Assembly: GCF_000381925.1 (NCBI RefSeq) | Contig: NZ_KB907307.1 | Location: 4,898,001-4,962,000, forward strand | Length of the DNA stretch: 64,000 nt | Source: Nocardia sp. BMG111209 | GTDB taxonomy: Bacteria; Actinomycetota; Actinomycetes; Mycobacteriales; Mycobacteriaceae | Direction of reading: 5' to 3' | Notes under the pieces: generated by a model | What the model saw: only the letters and a program-made list of their open reading frames with translations | Database searches by the model: none | Told to the model about the DNA's origin: nothing | Position numbers and translations under genes: made by a program | Shown: piece by piece, positions 28,123 to 37,215 of the stretch | Layout of the letters: each line of letters starts with the position of its first letter | How positions within the stretch are numbered: the first letter of the stretch is position 1

Positions 28123-28674
28123 ATGTCTCGGCCGCAATCGGTTCCGGCATCGAACGTCCGGATCCGCCGCACCCGGGCCCTGCTGCGCGAGGCGCTGGTG
28201 GACCTGATCGAGGAACGCGGCCTCGACCGTGTCACCGTCGGCGACCTGACGACCCGGGCGATGGTGAGCCGGGCCGCGTTCTACCGCAACTACCGCGACA
28301 AATACGCACTGGTCGAGCAGATCTTCGACGAGGCGATGGCGGAGATGATCGGCGACCACACCGACGATCGGACGCCGGGTGAACGCTGGGCCGGATTCTT
28401 CCGCCACATCGACTCGTATCACCGGATGTATCGAGCGCTGCTGGGCCGCAAGGGCAGTCCGTGGTTCGCCGACCGGATGCGCGTCGCCCTGGCCGACATG
28501 ACGACCGGGCACTTTCCCGGCGACTCCGCCGACGGCCTGGTGCCGACGGTGCTGGCCGGGATGTTCGTGCAATCGATCGTGTGGTGGCTGGAACAGGAAC
28601 GCCCCTGCCCGCCGGAGGAGATCGCGGCGCGCTCGGCCCGCCTGATCCGCGCCGTGATCGAGAGCGACACCTGA
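28123..28674 (+). CDS. TetR/AcrR family regulator
   Basis: A 183-residue regulator with an N-terminal helix-turn-helix (residues about 14-60; LDRVTVGDLTTRAMVSRAAFYRNYRDKYALVEQ). A short C-terminal ligand domain has a WWLEQERPCPPEE segment typical of the TetR_C_33-like group. The ATG follows GAGGAGG. It is divergently transcribed from the quinone oxidoreductase and very likely controls it and itself through the palindrome at 28015-28029. Ligand unknown. Confidence 0.88.
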   Translation: MSRPQSVPASNVRIRRTRALLREALVDLIEERGLDRVTVGDLTTRAMVSRAAFYRNYRDKYALVEQIFDEAMAEMIGDHTDDRTPGERWAGFFRHIDSYHRMYRALLGRKGSPWFADRMRVALADMTTGHFPGDSADGLVPTVLAGMFVQSIVWWLEQERPCPPEEIAARSARLIRAVIESDT

Positions 28675-28718
28675 GCTGCGACCGCACGGCCGGTCCGCGG
28701 TCTTCTATTGTCGATGAG

Positions 28719-29915
28719 GTGCTCGATCCGCAGCGGCTGCGCGCCGACATCCCCGCCTACGCCGACACCGCGCGGCCCGCACCGGTATTCCTCGACAGCG
28801 CCGGCTCGTCACTGCCGCCGCGGGTGGTGCTGGACACCGTGATCGGGCATCTGCGGCGGGAGGCCGAGATCGGTGGCTATCGCGCGGCGAACGAACGGCT
28901 CGACGATCTGGCCGCGGTGAAAACCGCCGTCGCGACGCTGATCAACGCCGACGCGGCGAGTATCGCGCTGAGCGACAGCGCATCCCGGGCCTGGTCCGAT
29001 TTCTTCTATTCGGTGCCGCTCGCGGCGGGTGACCGAATCCTGGTGTCGCAGGCCGACTATGCCAGCAACGCCATCGCCACCCTGCAACGCGTCCGGGCCA
29101 CCGGCGCGGTGGTGGAGGCGGTGCCCGCCGCCGCCGACGGCCGGCTCGACGTCGAGGCGTTCGCCGCCATGCTGGACGAGCGCGTGAAACTGGTGTCGCT
29201 GGTGCATGTCCCGACCAACGGCGGACTGATCAACCCGGTCACCGAGGTGTCCCGGCTCGCACACGGCGTGGGTGCGCTGGTGCTGCTGGACGCCTGCCAG
29301 TCCACCGGCCAACTGCCGATCGATGTCGCCGCGCTCGGGGTCGACGCGCTGTCGGCCACCGGCCGGAAATGGCTGCGCGGACCGCGCGGCACCGGATTCC
29401 TCTATGTGCGGCCGGAATTGGCCGCGACCATGGAGCCCGGCCGGCTGGATCTGCACAGTGCGGAGTGGGTGGAGCGGGACAAGTACGTGCTCGCCCCCGA
29501 CGCCAGCCGTTTCGAGTTCTGGGAACACGATGTGGCCGCCCGGCTCGGCCTCGGCGCCGCCGTCCGCTACCTGCTCGAGCTGGGCCCCGACCGGGTCTAC
29601 GCGGCGATCGCGGACCGCGCCGCCCACCTGCGCGCGGCCCTTCCGGAGATTCCCGGCGTCACCGTGCGCGATCTGGGTGAGAAGCGTTCCGGCATAGTCT
29701 CGTTCACCGTCGACGGTATCGCCCCGGTCGACGTCCGCGACCGTCTGCTCGAACGGAACATCACCGTCACCGTCAGCCACCGCGGCTCGACCCTGCTGGA
29801 TATGACGGCGCGCGGACTGGACTCGGTGCTCCGCGCCTCCCCGCACTGCTTCGTGACCTTCGAGGATCTGGACCGCTTCACGGACGAACTCGCGGCGACA
29901 GCAACGGGTCGCTGA
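28719..29915 (+). CDS. aminotransferase class V-fold PLP enzyme, EgtE-like
   Basis: A 398-residue fold-type I PLP enzyme. FLDSAGSSLPP and REAEIGGYRAANE occur near the N-terminus, an LVLLDACQSTGQLP aspartate motif in the middle, and the PLP lysine in the ATGRKWLRGPRGTGFLYV segment. The spacing and wording of these motifs resemble Mtb EgtE, the C-S lyase that finishes ergothioneine, as I remember it. It sits 2 kb upstream of egtA on the other strand, beyond a TetR/oxidoreductase pair, while egtE is absent from the egt operon. The alternative is another cysteine desulfurase-like enzyme. Start GTG 28719 has no strong ribosome site. Confidence 0.78.
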   Translation: MLDPQRLRADIPAYADTARPAPVFLDSAGSSLPPRVVLDTVIGHLRREAEIGGYRAANERLDDLAAVKTAVATLINADAASIALSDSASRAWSDFFYSVPLAAGDRILVSQADYASNAIATLQRVRATGAVVEAVPAAADGRLDVEAFAAMLDERVKLVSLVHVPTNGGLINPVTEVSRLAHGVGALVLLDACQSTGQLPIDVAALGVDALSATGRKWLRGPRGTGFLYVRPELAATMEPGRLDLHSAEWVERDKYVLAPDASRFEFWEHDVAARLGLGAAVRYLLELGPDRVYAAIADRAAHLRAALPEIPGVTVRDLGEKRSGIVSFTVDGIAPVDVRDRLLERNITVTVSHRGSTLLDMTARGLDSVLRASPHCFVTFEDLDRFTDELAATATGR

Positions 29916-29945
29916 TCACCACGGCGACGGGTCGCTGATCACCAC
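29904..29945. repeat. 23-bp-spaced duplication at the end of the EgtE-like gene
   Basis: The 19 bases ACGGGTCGCTGATCACCAC occur at 29904-29922, spanning the stop codon, and again at 29927-29945 just after it. This is a recent-looking tandem copy of the gene's 3' end with no effect on the protein. Confidence 0.8.
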
Positions 29946-30085
29946 CGCCCGATCGATCAATTGCCGATGATCCACACCGCACTCCTGTCCGAAGACCTCT
30001 CGGGTGACCTACCCGGCACCGATGAGTCGGAGCCCCCGGCGCCGTCCTAACTGCGACAGCCGATCCCGGACAGGAAGGCGGCATC

Positions 30086-30613
30086 ATGCCCGCAGCCGAA
30101 CCCGCGCTCGCAGCCGAGCCCGTAGCGAATTTCGACGCCCGCTTCAGCGAACCCGATTCCACTCCGCCGCCGTGGTCCGCAGTGCGGGACGTACTGGCCG
30201 GATCGGAGATGTTCTGGCTGTCCACCGTGCGCGCCGACGGCCGCCCGCACGTGACGCCGATCCCGGCGATCTGGCACGGCGGCCGACTGCACATCTGCAC
30301 CGGCGATCAGGAGCAGAAGGCGCGCAATCTGGCGGCGGACCCGCGCTGTGTGCTGACCACCGGCACCAACACGCTGCGCGCGGGTCTGGACGTGATCGTG
30401 GAGGGCGAGGCGATCCGGGTCACCGACCGGGAGGTCCTCGCGCAGCTGGCCCGGCTGTGGAAAACGAAGCTGGACTGGGATTTCGAGGTGGGCGACGACG
30501 CCTTCCGCGATGCCGGGGACCGTACCGGCCTGGTGTTCGCGGTCGCGCCGCGGAAGGTGCTGGCGTTCGGGAAGAATCCCTACACCCAGACCCGGTTCAC
30601 GTTCCCGGACTGA
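30086..30613 (+). CDS. pyridoxamine 5'-phosphate oxidase family protein
   Basis: A 175-residue split-barrel flavoprotein. Typical elements are MFWLSTVRADGRPHVTPIPAIW, the KARNLAADPRCVLTTG segment and VIVEGEAIRVTD. Members bind FMN or F420, and many reduce small substrates; the real activity here cannot be told. The ATG follows ACAGGAAGGCGG. It converges on pth with five bases between stops. Confidence 0.85.
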   Translation: MPAAEPALAAEPVANFDARFSEPDSTPPPWSAVRDVLAGSEMFWLSTVRADGRPHVTPIPAIWHGGRLHICTGDQEQKARNLAADPRCVLTTGTNTLRAGLDVIVEGEAIRVTDREVLAQLARLWKTKLDWDFEVGDDAFRDAGDRTGLVFAVAPRKVLAFGKNPYTQTRFTFPD

Positions 30614-30618
30614 CGCGT

Positions 30619-31203
30619 TCAGTGCAGCTGGTTCTGGGCGGGTTCTAGGCCCGCCCGCAACAGCAGCTCGACGGCGTCGGCGGCCTGTTCGACGAATACC
30701 GGCAGATCCTTGCGTTCCACGGTGGCGAACGGCTTCAGCACGAAATCGGCCGGATCCTGGCGGCCCGGCGGCCGGCCGATGCCGAAGCGCACCCGCAGAT
30801 AGTCCTTGGTGGCGAGTGCGCTGGACAGCGAGCGCAATCCGTTGTGGCCGCCCTCGCCGCCACCGCGCTTGAGCCGGATGGTGCCGAACGGGAGGTCGAG
30901 TTCGTCGTGCACGACGATCACCTCGGTCGGCGGCACCGAGAAGAATTTGGCCAGCGCCGCCACCGGGCGCCCGGATACGTTCATGAACGAGCGCGGCTTG
31001 GCCAGCAGCACTCTGCGCCCGTCCAGCCGGGCCTCGATCAGATCGGCGCCCGACTTCTTGTGCACGGTGAAACGACCGCCGACGCGCTCGGCGAGCACGT
31101 CGGCGACCATGAAACCGACATTGTGCCGGGTGCGCTCGTATTCGGACCCGGGATTACCCAGGCCGACCACGAGCGCCGGCCCGGACGCCGTGGATTCGGT
31201 CAT
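30619..31203 (-). CDS. pth: peptidyl-tRNA hydrolase
   Basis: A 194-residue enzyme that frees tRNA from peptidyl-tRNA dropped by ribosomes. The active-site residues are present: N17 in GLGNPG, H27 in YERTRHNVG and the aspartate in [23 protein letters not shown] is the tRNA-binding loop. ATG 31203 gives the usual N-terminus. It lies 22 bases after rplY on the same strand, the rplY-pth order known from Mtb and many bacteria. Confidence 0.96.
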   Translation of the reverse strand: MTESTASGPALVVGLGNPGSEYERTRHNVGFMVADVLAERVGGRFTVHKKSGADLIEARLDGRRVLLAKPRSFMNVSGRPVAALAKFFSVPPTEVIVVHDELDLPFGTIRLKRGGGEGGHNGLRSLSSALATKDYLRVRFGIGRPPGRQDPADFVLKPFATVERKDLPVFVEQAADAVELLLRAGLEPAQNQLH

Positions 31204-31225
31204 CGAAAACCGTTGTGTGCCGGAA

Positions 31226-31840
31226 TTACTCGGCTTCGCCCTCGGCCGACTCGGCGGCCGGAGCCTCGCCACCCTCGGCCTCCATCGCCTCGGCGGTCGG
31301 CGCGGCGATGATGTTGACGACCAGCGTCTCCGCGGCGACCGCGAGCTGGACGCCCCGCGGCAGCACGATCTCACCGGCGGTGATCTGGGTGCCGGCGGCG
31401 ATGCCCTCGATCGAGACCTCCAGCGAGGTCGGGATGTTCAGCGCGTCGGCCTCGATACTGACGGTGGTGGTCTCCTGGGTGACCAGGGTGCCCGAGGCGG
31501 CCTCACCGGTCAGGGTGATGTTCACGTCGGCGGCGACCTTCTCGCCCCGGCGGACGATCAGCAGGTCGGCGTGCTCGATGTAGCGGCGGATGGGGTGTAC
31601 CACCACCGACTTGGTGAGGGCGAGCTGCTTGGTGCCGTCGATCTCCAGGTTCAGCACGGCGTTGGTGCCGTGCTCACGCAGGATCGCGGCGAACGCCTGC
31701 GCGTTCAGCGACAGATGCTTGGGGGCCTCGCCGTGGCCGTACAGCACGGCGGGGACGTTGCCGTCACGACGAGTGCGGCGGGCAGCACCCTTGCCGAACT
31801 CGGTGCGTACGGTGGCTTCGAGAAGGCTGGCGTCGGACAT
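31226..31840 (-). CDS. rplY: 50S ribosomal protein L25 (general stress protein Ctc type)
   Basis: A 204-residue two-domain L25 that binds 5S rRNA. The N-terminal L25 core has [24 protein letters not shown], and a C-terminal beta domain is followed by an acidic alanine/glutamate tail (about residues 180-204). ATG 31840; GGAG lies 13 bases upstream. It is co-transcribed with pth. In Mtb it follows glmU-prsA on the same strand; here it is 11 kb away and inverted. Confidence 0.95.
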   Translation of the reverse strand: MSDASLLEATVRTEFGKGAARRTRRDGNVPAVLYGHGEAPKHLSLNAQAFAAILREHGTNAVLNLEIDGTKQLALTKSVVVHPIRRYIEHADLLIVRRGEKVAADVNITLTGEAASGTLVTQETTTVSIEADALNIPTSLEVSIEGIAAGTQITAGEIVLPRGVQLAVAAETLVVNIIAAPTAEAMEAEGGEAPAAESAEGEAE

Positions 31841-32249
31841 GGCTAGATCTACTCCTACGGCTATCCGGGCGGTCTGCTGCTGGCCAGGGTCTGCCCTGGC
31901 AAAGGGTCTACTCGTCCGACGAAAGGACCGATGGGACGACCGGTAAGCCGAGCCACGTCGATCACGGTGAGGACACTGAGTGTGCCTCACCCTCGCCGAG
32001 ACAACCTGGGAACAATAACACGCCAACCGGGACGCCTATGAACGGCCCCCGCCCGATGGCGTGTGCTTTTTTCAACCTACCCCCCGCTGTCCGGTTCGCG
32101 CAGTGGGATGGGCGGCCGGTCACTGCGAGACATCTCACACAGCCGTACGGAAGGTGGCAGCGTACCGGTCGACCTGGTGCCGTCCCGAACGGGCGGCGAG
32201 ATCGCGCATCAGCCGATCGGCGGCGGTGCGCACCCCGACCGGCGCCTGC
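31841..32249. other. intergenic region between glmS end and rplY start
   Basis: The region holds the rplY promoter. A GGCGTGTGCTTTTTT run at 32058-32072 looks like the end of a rightward terminator, but no rightward gene precedes it and the pairing partner (32018-32024) would need a 33-base loop. On the minus strand, 32135-32233 (GTG start, 32 codons) has a codon pattern like real genes and reads VRTAADRLMRDLAARS onward, but it is too short to call. Confidence 0.45.
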
Positions 32250-34112
32250 CTATTCGACCGTGACGGATTTGGCCAGGTTGCGCGGCTTGTCGATGTCGTA
32301 GCCGCGGGCCTGGGCCACCTCGGCGGCGAAGATCTGCAACGGCACCGTCGACAGCAACGGCTGGTACAGGGTCGGCGCCACCGGGATCTCGATCAGATGA
32401 TCGGCGAACGGGCGCACGGTGTCGTCGCCCTCCTCCGCGATCACGATCGTGCGCGCGCCGCGCGCCTGGATCTCCCGGATGTTGGACAGCAGCTTCGAAT
32501 GCAGTACCGCGCGACCCTTCGGCGACGGCATCACCACGATCACCGGCAGGCCGTCCTCGATCAGCGCGATCGGGCCGTGCTTCAGTTCACCGGCGGCGAA
32601 ACCCTCGGCGTGCATGTACGCCAGCTCCTTGAGCTTGAGCGCACCCTCCAGCGCCACCGGATAGCCGACGTGCCGGCCGAGGAACAGCACCGTCCGCTCG
32701 TGCGCGAACTGCCGGGCGATGGCCCGCACATCCTCCGCCGAATCCAGCACCCGCTCGACCAGCCTCGGCATCGCCTCCAGCTCGCCGAACTCGCGGGCCA
32801 CCTCGTCCGGATATTTGGTACCGCGGGCCTGGGCCAGCGCCAGCCCGACCAGATAGTTGGCAGTGATCTGGGCCAGGAACGCCTTCGTCGACGCCACGCC
32901 GATCTCGGGACCCGTACGGGTATAGAGGACCGCATCGGACTCGCGGGGAATCTGAGCGCCGTTGGTGTTGCAGATCGCCAGCACGCGGGCCTTCTGCTCC
33001 TTGGCGTGCCGCACCGCCTCCAGCGTGTCGGCGGTCTCCCCCGACTGCGAGATCGCCACCACCAGCGTGGATCGGTCCAGCACCGGATCGCGATAACGGA
33101 ACTCGCTGGCCAGCTCCACCTCGACCGGCAGCCGGGTCCAGTGCTCGATCGCGTACTTGGCCAGCAGGCCCGCGTGATACGAACTGCCGCAGGCGACCAC
33201 GAAGACCTTGTCGAACTCGCGCAACTCCTGATCGGCGAGCCGCTGCTCGTCCAGCACGATCCGCCCGCCGGCGAAATGCCCGATCAGAGTGTCGGCGACG
33301 CCGGCCGGCTGCTCCTCGATCTCCTTCAGCATGAAGTAGTCGTGGCCGCCCTTCTCGGCGGCGGCGAGATCCCAGTCGATGGTGAACGGCCGGATCGGCA
33401 CGCCGGTGGCACCGGAGAAATCGGTGACCGTGTAGCCGTCGGCGGTGATCACCACCGCCTGGTCCTGGCCGAGTTCCACCGCCTCGCGGGTGTGCTCGAT
33501 GAACGCGGTGACATCCGAGGCGATGAACATCTCGTTGTGGCCGACACCCACCACCAGCGGGGTGGATCGCCGGGCCGCCACGATCGTGCCCGGATGGTCG
33601 GCGTGGGTGAAGACCAGCGTGAACGCGCCCTCCAGGCGGCGCAGGACGGTCAGCGTGCTGCCGACGAAATCGCCCGCGGTCGGGCCCGATTCGTAGGCGT
33701 TCGCGACCAGGTGGACCGCGACCTCGGTATCGGTGTCGCTGAGCAGTTCCACGCCCGCGTCCTCGAGCTCCCGGCGCAGCGGGACGAAATTCTCGATGAT
33801 GCCGTTGTGCACCACGGCCACCTTCCCGGTGACGTCGCGGTGCGGGTGCGCGTTGCGATCGGTGGGTGCGCCGTGGGTGGCCCAGCGGGTGTGGCCCATA
33901 CCCGTGGTGCCCGCGAAGGCCGCACCCGCCTCGGCGAGTGCGGCCTCCAGATTCGCCAGGCGACCGGCCCGGCGCTCGACGTTGACGGTTCCCGCACCGT
34001 CCAGAATCGCGACACCGGCGGAGTCGTATCCGCGGTACTCCATGCGGCGCAGCGCGTCAACGACGACGCCGAGAGCGTCCCGATACCCGACGTATCCAAC
34101 GATTCCGCACAT
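32250..34112 (-). CDS. glmS: glutamine-fructose-6-phosphate aminotransferase (isomerizing)
   Basis: A 620-residue enzyme that makes glucosamine 6-phosphate, the entry to UDP-GlcNAc. The N-terminal glutaminase domain has Cys2 as nucleophile (MCGIVGYVG) and GMGHTRWATHG. Two SIS sugar-isomerase domains follow (VACGSSYHAG, AISQSGETADTL, LGRHVGYPVALEGALKLKELAY). The C-terminus KPRNLAKSVTVE is the family signature. ATG 34112. GlmM lies 10 kb upstream and glmU 12 kb away, so all three enzymes of the route are in this window. Confidence 0.97.
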   Translation of the reverse strand: MCGIVGYVGYRDALGVVVDALRRMEYRGYDSAGVAILDGAGTVNVERRAGRLANLEAALAEAGAAFAGTTGMGHTRWATHGAPTDRNAHPHRDVTGKVAVVHNGIIENFVPLRRELEDAGVELLSDTDTEVAVHLVANAYESGPTAGDFVGSTLTVLRRLEGAFTLVFTHADHPGTIVAARRSTPLVVGVGHNEMFIASDVTAFIEHTREAVELGQDQAVVITADGYTVTDFSGATGVPIRPFTIDWDLAAAEKGGHDYFMLKEIEEQPAGVADTLIGHFAGGRIVLDEQRLADQELREFDKVFVVACGSSYHAGLLAKYAIEHWTRLPVEVELASEFRYRDPVLDRSTLVVAISQSGETADTLEAVRHAKEQKARVLAICNTNGAQIPRESDAVLYTRTGPEIGVASTKAFLAQITANYLVGLALAQARGTKYPDEVAREFGELEAMPRLVERVLDSAEDVRAIARQFAHERTVLFLGRHVGYPVALEGALKLKELAYMHAEGFAAGELKHGPIALIEDGLPVIVVMPSPKGRAVLHSKLLSNIREIQARGARTIVIAEEGDDTVRPFADHLIEIPVAPTLYQPLLSTVPLQIFAAEVAQARGYDIDKPRNLAKSVTVE

Positions 34113-34196
34113 GGTTGACCACCCTACTGGGAGCGGCGTTCGATTGCCGTGTCCGACGGCATCGCTTCACTCTGACCGGCCGGTAAGGTTTCGGAT

Positions 34197-35081
34197 GTGT
34201 CGGCGTCTGTGAAATCGCTCCTGAAACTCCTCACGAGCCCCGGGCCGCACCGGGTGCTCGGCGGCAATCTGGCCGTCGCGGGGCAACCCGGTGTGGTGTT
34301 CACGCCCGAGCAGGGCACCAACCTCCCGGCCGTGGCCTTCGGGCACGGCTGGCTGGCCGGCGCGGGTAATTACGTGCGGCTGTTGCAGCATCTGGCGTCG
34401 TGGGGCTTCGTGGCCGCCGCCCCGGACTCCGAGCGCGGGCCGGTGCCCTCGCATCTGAACCTGGCCGGCGATCTGCTCACCACGCTGGATATCGTGACCG
34501 GAGTGCGCCTCGGCGACGGCAATGTGACCGTACATCCGGAGCGGGTGGCGCTGGCCGGGCACGGCATGGGTGCGGGTGCGGCGGTGATCGCCGCGGCGCA
34601 ACGGCCGGTCGGCGCGGTCGCGGCCCTGTATCCGGCGCCCACTGCCCCGGCGGCCGAGTCGCTCGCCGCCGGCATCGAGGCGCCCGCGCTGATCCTGGCC
34701 GGGGAGAGCGATATCGCCTCGGTCGACGGCAATGCGATCCCGCTGGCCCGGGCCTGGGCCGGACCGGTGGTGCTGCGCACGGTCGACAACGCCTCGCACA
34801 ACGGCATGGTCGCGGGCCGCCGCCTCCTCGCCACCCTCGGCGCGGGCAAGCACGAGCCGCGGACCGAGCGCTATACCCGGGCCCTGCTGGTGGGTTATCT
34901 GACGTATCAATTGCTCGGCGACAAGGCTTATGCGGCCTTCGCCGATCCCGAGGCGAAGCTGTCGCACACGTCGGTGGTGGACCCGGAACCGGCCGATGCC
35001 GAACTCGAGGAGATCGAGGAGGAGAGCCGGCGGCTGTCCGGGCGGCAGGTCGTGGAACTGGTGCAGTTGCTGCGCAAATAA
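34197..35081 (+). CDS. alpha/beta-hydrolase-fold protein lacking the nucleophile serine
   Basis: A 294-residue protein of the dienelactone-hydrolase/acetylxylan-esterase-like alpha/beta fold: AVAFGHGWLAG (oxyanion region), nucleophile-elbow region, GESDIAS (acid) and DNASHNGMV (histidine, about residue 202). The elbow reads GHGMG at 121-125, so Gly123 (codon 34563-34565) stands where GxSxG has serine. The C-terminal 50 residues are acidic and helical. By position next to glmS it corresponds to Mtb Rv3438. It may be a non-catalytic or altered member. GTG start. Confidence 0.8.
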   Translation: MSASVKSLLKLLTSPGPHRVLGGNLAVAGQPGVVFTPEQGTNLPAVAFGHGWLAGAGNYVRLLQHLASWGFVAAAPDSERGPVPSHLNLAGDLLTTLDIVTGVRLGDGNVTVHPERVALAGHGMGAGAAVIAAAQRPVGAVAALYPAPTAPAAESLAAGIEAPALILAGESDIASVDGNAIPLARAWAGPVVLRTVDNASHNGMVAGRRLLATLGAGKHEPRTERYTRALLVGYLTYQLLGDKAYAAFADPEAKLSHTSVVDPEPADAELEEIEEESRRLSGRQVVELVQLLRK

Positions 35082-35131
35082 CGGCGGTCGGCTCCAGCTA
35101 CAGCGCTCGGCCAGCTCCGGAACAGCGCCGG

Positions 35132-35794
35132 TCAGGTCCAGCGCGGGCGGTAGTATGGTTCCTCCGGATCGGACGGTCCCACCACGTCGTTGGCCCGGCG
35201 GGCAGCAGCTGATCGGGCGACCGCGGCGCGCAATTCGGCTCGGCGCCTTGATTGTTCGCTTTCCTGGGCCGTGGTATCGATGGGTTCCGCGGGTGGCTGC
35301 GATTGTTCGCGCGGTGCATCCTCGAACGCGGGTGGGTTCGCGAGCAGATCCGGGCCGGTACTGCGGTCGGAGATCGGCGATGGTTCGGCGGACTGTTCCC
35401 GGTGCTCGGGCCGTCCGTCCGTGATCGGTCGGTCCACGGCCGCAAGCGGATTCGGGTTCCCGGTGACGGTCGCGCCTACAGTCGACCCGGTCTCCGGCCA
35501 TGAGCGCGGTTCGCTCTGCGGCGCTGTGGAATCGCGAGTGTGTTCGGCGTGCTCTCGCGCCGGATCAGACACCCGGTGCTCTTGCTCCGGATCTGACGCT
35601 CGGTGCCCTTGCGCCGGATCTGTTGGCGTCTCGGCGGGGTCGGCGCTGTCCGGCCGGGCGGATCCTGCTCGCCGCGCGGCAGCTCGGTCGTTCGCGGCTG
35701 TCCGGTGCTTGATCTCGTCCAGTTCGTCGTGCAGCAGGCTCATTCGGTGAGCGTGTTCGGCCGCGTGGCGTTCTATTTCGGCCGCGTAGTCCAT
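35132..35794 (-). CDS. hydrophilic Glu/Arg/Pro-rich protein of unknown function
   Basis: A 220-residue protein with no signal peptide or membrane segment. Residues 1-45 look like an amphipathic coiled coil (YAAEIERHAAEHAHRMSLL). The middle is disordered Pro/Glu/Ser-rich sequence with short imperfect repeats (DPEQEHRVSDPAREH). The last 45 residues are Arg/Ala-rich and end YYRPRWT. It is last in a leftward operon with two T7SS-type genes, 27 bases after the 457-residue gene. Function unknown; it may be a cytoplasmic partner or chaperone of those proteins. Confidence 0.7.
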   Translation of the reverse strand: MDYAAEIERHAAEHAHRMSLLHDELDEIKHRTAANDRAAARRAGSARPDSADPAETPTDPAQGHRASDPEQEHRVSDPAREHAEHTRDSTAPQSEPRSWPETGSTVGATVTGNPNPLAAVDRPITDGRPEHREQSAEPSPISDRSTGPDLLANPPAFEDAPREQSQPPAEPIDTTAQESEQSRRRAELRAAVARSAAARRANDVVGPSDPEEPYYRPRWT

Positions 35795-35821
35795 ACGAGT
35801 GATTCTCTCGCGGTCGAGCGG

Positions 35822-37195
35822 TCAGAGGGGTCCGGCCTCGGACAGATCTGCGCCACTGTCGAAGGGGCTCGCGCTCGTCGGCGAATGACCGTCGGCCGGA
35901 GGTGAATCCGGCTGTGGCTGTGGCTGTGGCTGTCGCTGTGGAGGAGGTTGTCGGGGATCGGCTGGGTTCGGGGAATCGTTGTTCGCCTGCGGTTTCCGGT
36001 CGGTGGGAGACTGTCGGTCCTGCGGGCCGGGGGTGTCGGGCGGTGGTTCCGGTGCGGCGGTGGCGTGGTTTTCTGTGGTGATCACCGGGTTGCCGTGGTC
36101 GTCCAGCGTGACGGTGTAGATCTTGTGATCGTCACCGTCGGTGAGATCCACGTGCAGTGTGCCGTCGGCGACGGCGAGCTTCAGGTGGCGGCCCGCGATG
36201 TCGAATTCTGTTGCGGGCGCGCCCGGATCGGCGGGTATCGGGTGCGCGCCGAGGAACTGGTCCAGGACCGTCGTGAATTGATCGGCTCCGTGCCGGAGCA
36301 GGTCCGGCAGTTCACCGGCGCCTTGGCCGATCGCCGTGCCCAGGCCCGAGAGCAGGGACTCTGCGGCATTCGCGAGCGGGCTCAGTGCGGCGAGGCCGTT
36401 CACGATGTCCGGGATATGCGGAGTACCGGGACGGGAGTACTCCCGGCGGTCCGCGCTCGGCGGGTGAGTCGGATCGGGCCGCTCGGCGAAGGAACCGACG
36501 GTCGCCGCTGGGTCGGGCAGGTCGTTCAGGGCCTGCGCGACCAGACCGTAGTGCTGTTCGATCGCGCCGCGGGTGCGGCGGCAGAGTTCGATGAAGATCC
36601 GGGTCTTGTTCTCGACATCCGGTTTGAATGTGCTGCGCAGCCACTCGTCCGCCCGCCGGGTGAGGTACTCGTCGACCAGCCCGCGGACGTCCTCGGGAGT
36701 CTTGCCGCCGATGGTGGCCTCGCCCTGTTCGAGGAGTTCGAGAGTGGCGGCGGCCTTGCTGTACACCGCCGAGCGCAGGGCCGTCGTGGCGGCGCCGATC
36801 GCGGCCGCGGCCTGTTGCGCGTGCCGCAGATCCTGTTCGGCGGCGCTGATCCGATCGGACCATCCGGTCGTCACCGTATCCGCGGCCCGTCCACCGCTCC
36901 AGACGTCCGGCAACCCGTTCAGCAGTTGCCGCTGCACGTCCCACTGTTCACTCGCACCGGACAGCGCGGTGGTCAGCTGCTGCTGGAGGCCGGCGAGTCC
37001 CACCAGGTCCATACCGCGTTCCTGGTCGTACACTCGCTCGAATCCGGCTGTGCCCGAACCGATTTCCGGGATCGGCCCGAATACCCGGCAATACTGCGGG
37101 TAGAAATCGAGGAAGTACCGCAGTCCGTACGACCCGTAATCCAGGATGTCGTCGACACTGCCCTGGGGCCCCGGGTCCCGATGAGGATTCGGCAT
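35822..37195 (-). CDS. Ala/Pro-rich protein with WXG/LXG-like helical region, probable T7SS-associated
   Basis: A 457-residue protein without signal peptide. Residues about 65-230 are predicted helical and contain LPDVWSGGRAADTVTTGW, a WxG-type turn typical of T7SS substrates. A short beta-rich stretch lies at about 340-390 (LKLAVADGTLHVDLTDGDDHKIYTVTLDD). The tail is Pro/Gln-rich with PQPQPQ repeats. ATG 37195 has GGAG seven bases upstream. It follows a 106-residue helical protein by 20 bases; Mtb has a similar small/large pair near glmM (Rv3440c, Rv3439c). Export by a T7SS is inferred. Confidence 0.78.
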   Translation of the reverse strand: MPNPHRDPGPQGSVDDILDYGSYGLRYFLDFYPQYCRVFGPIPEIGSGTAGFERVYDQERGMDLVGLAGLQQQLTTALSGASEQWDVQRQLLNGLPDVWSGGRAADTVTTGWSDRISAAEQDLRHAQQAAAAIGAATTALRSAVYSKAAATLELLEQGEATIGGKTPEDVRGLVDEYLTRRADEWLRSTFKPDVENKTRIFIELCRRTRGAIEQHYGLVAQALNDLPDPAATVGSFAERPDPTHPPSADRREYSRPGTPHIPDIVNGLAALSPLANAAESLLSGLGTAIGQGAGELPDLLRHGADQFTTVLDQFLGAHPIPADPGAPATEFDIAGRHLKLAVADGTLHVDLTDGDDHKIYTVTLDDHGNPVITTENHATAAPEPPPDTPGPQDRQSPTDRKPQANNDSPNPADPRQPPPQRQPQPQPQPDSPPADGHSPTSASPFDSGADLSEAGPL

Positions 37196-37215
37196 CGCGT
37201 TCTCCAGCGCGTTCG

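Noticed and set aside
32018..32072. Possible rightward terminator (ACACGCC...GGCGTGT followed by six T)
   Set aside because: A 33-base loop and no rightward gene in front of it; probably chance.
32135..32233. A 32-codon minus-strand frame between glmS and rplY with plausible codon use
   Set aside because: Too short, without ribosome site or recognisable relatives; it might be a gene remnant, but that cannot be shown.
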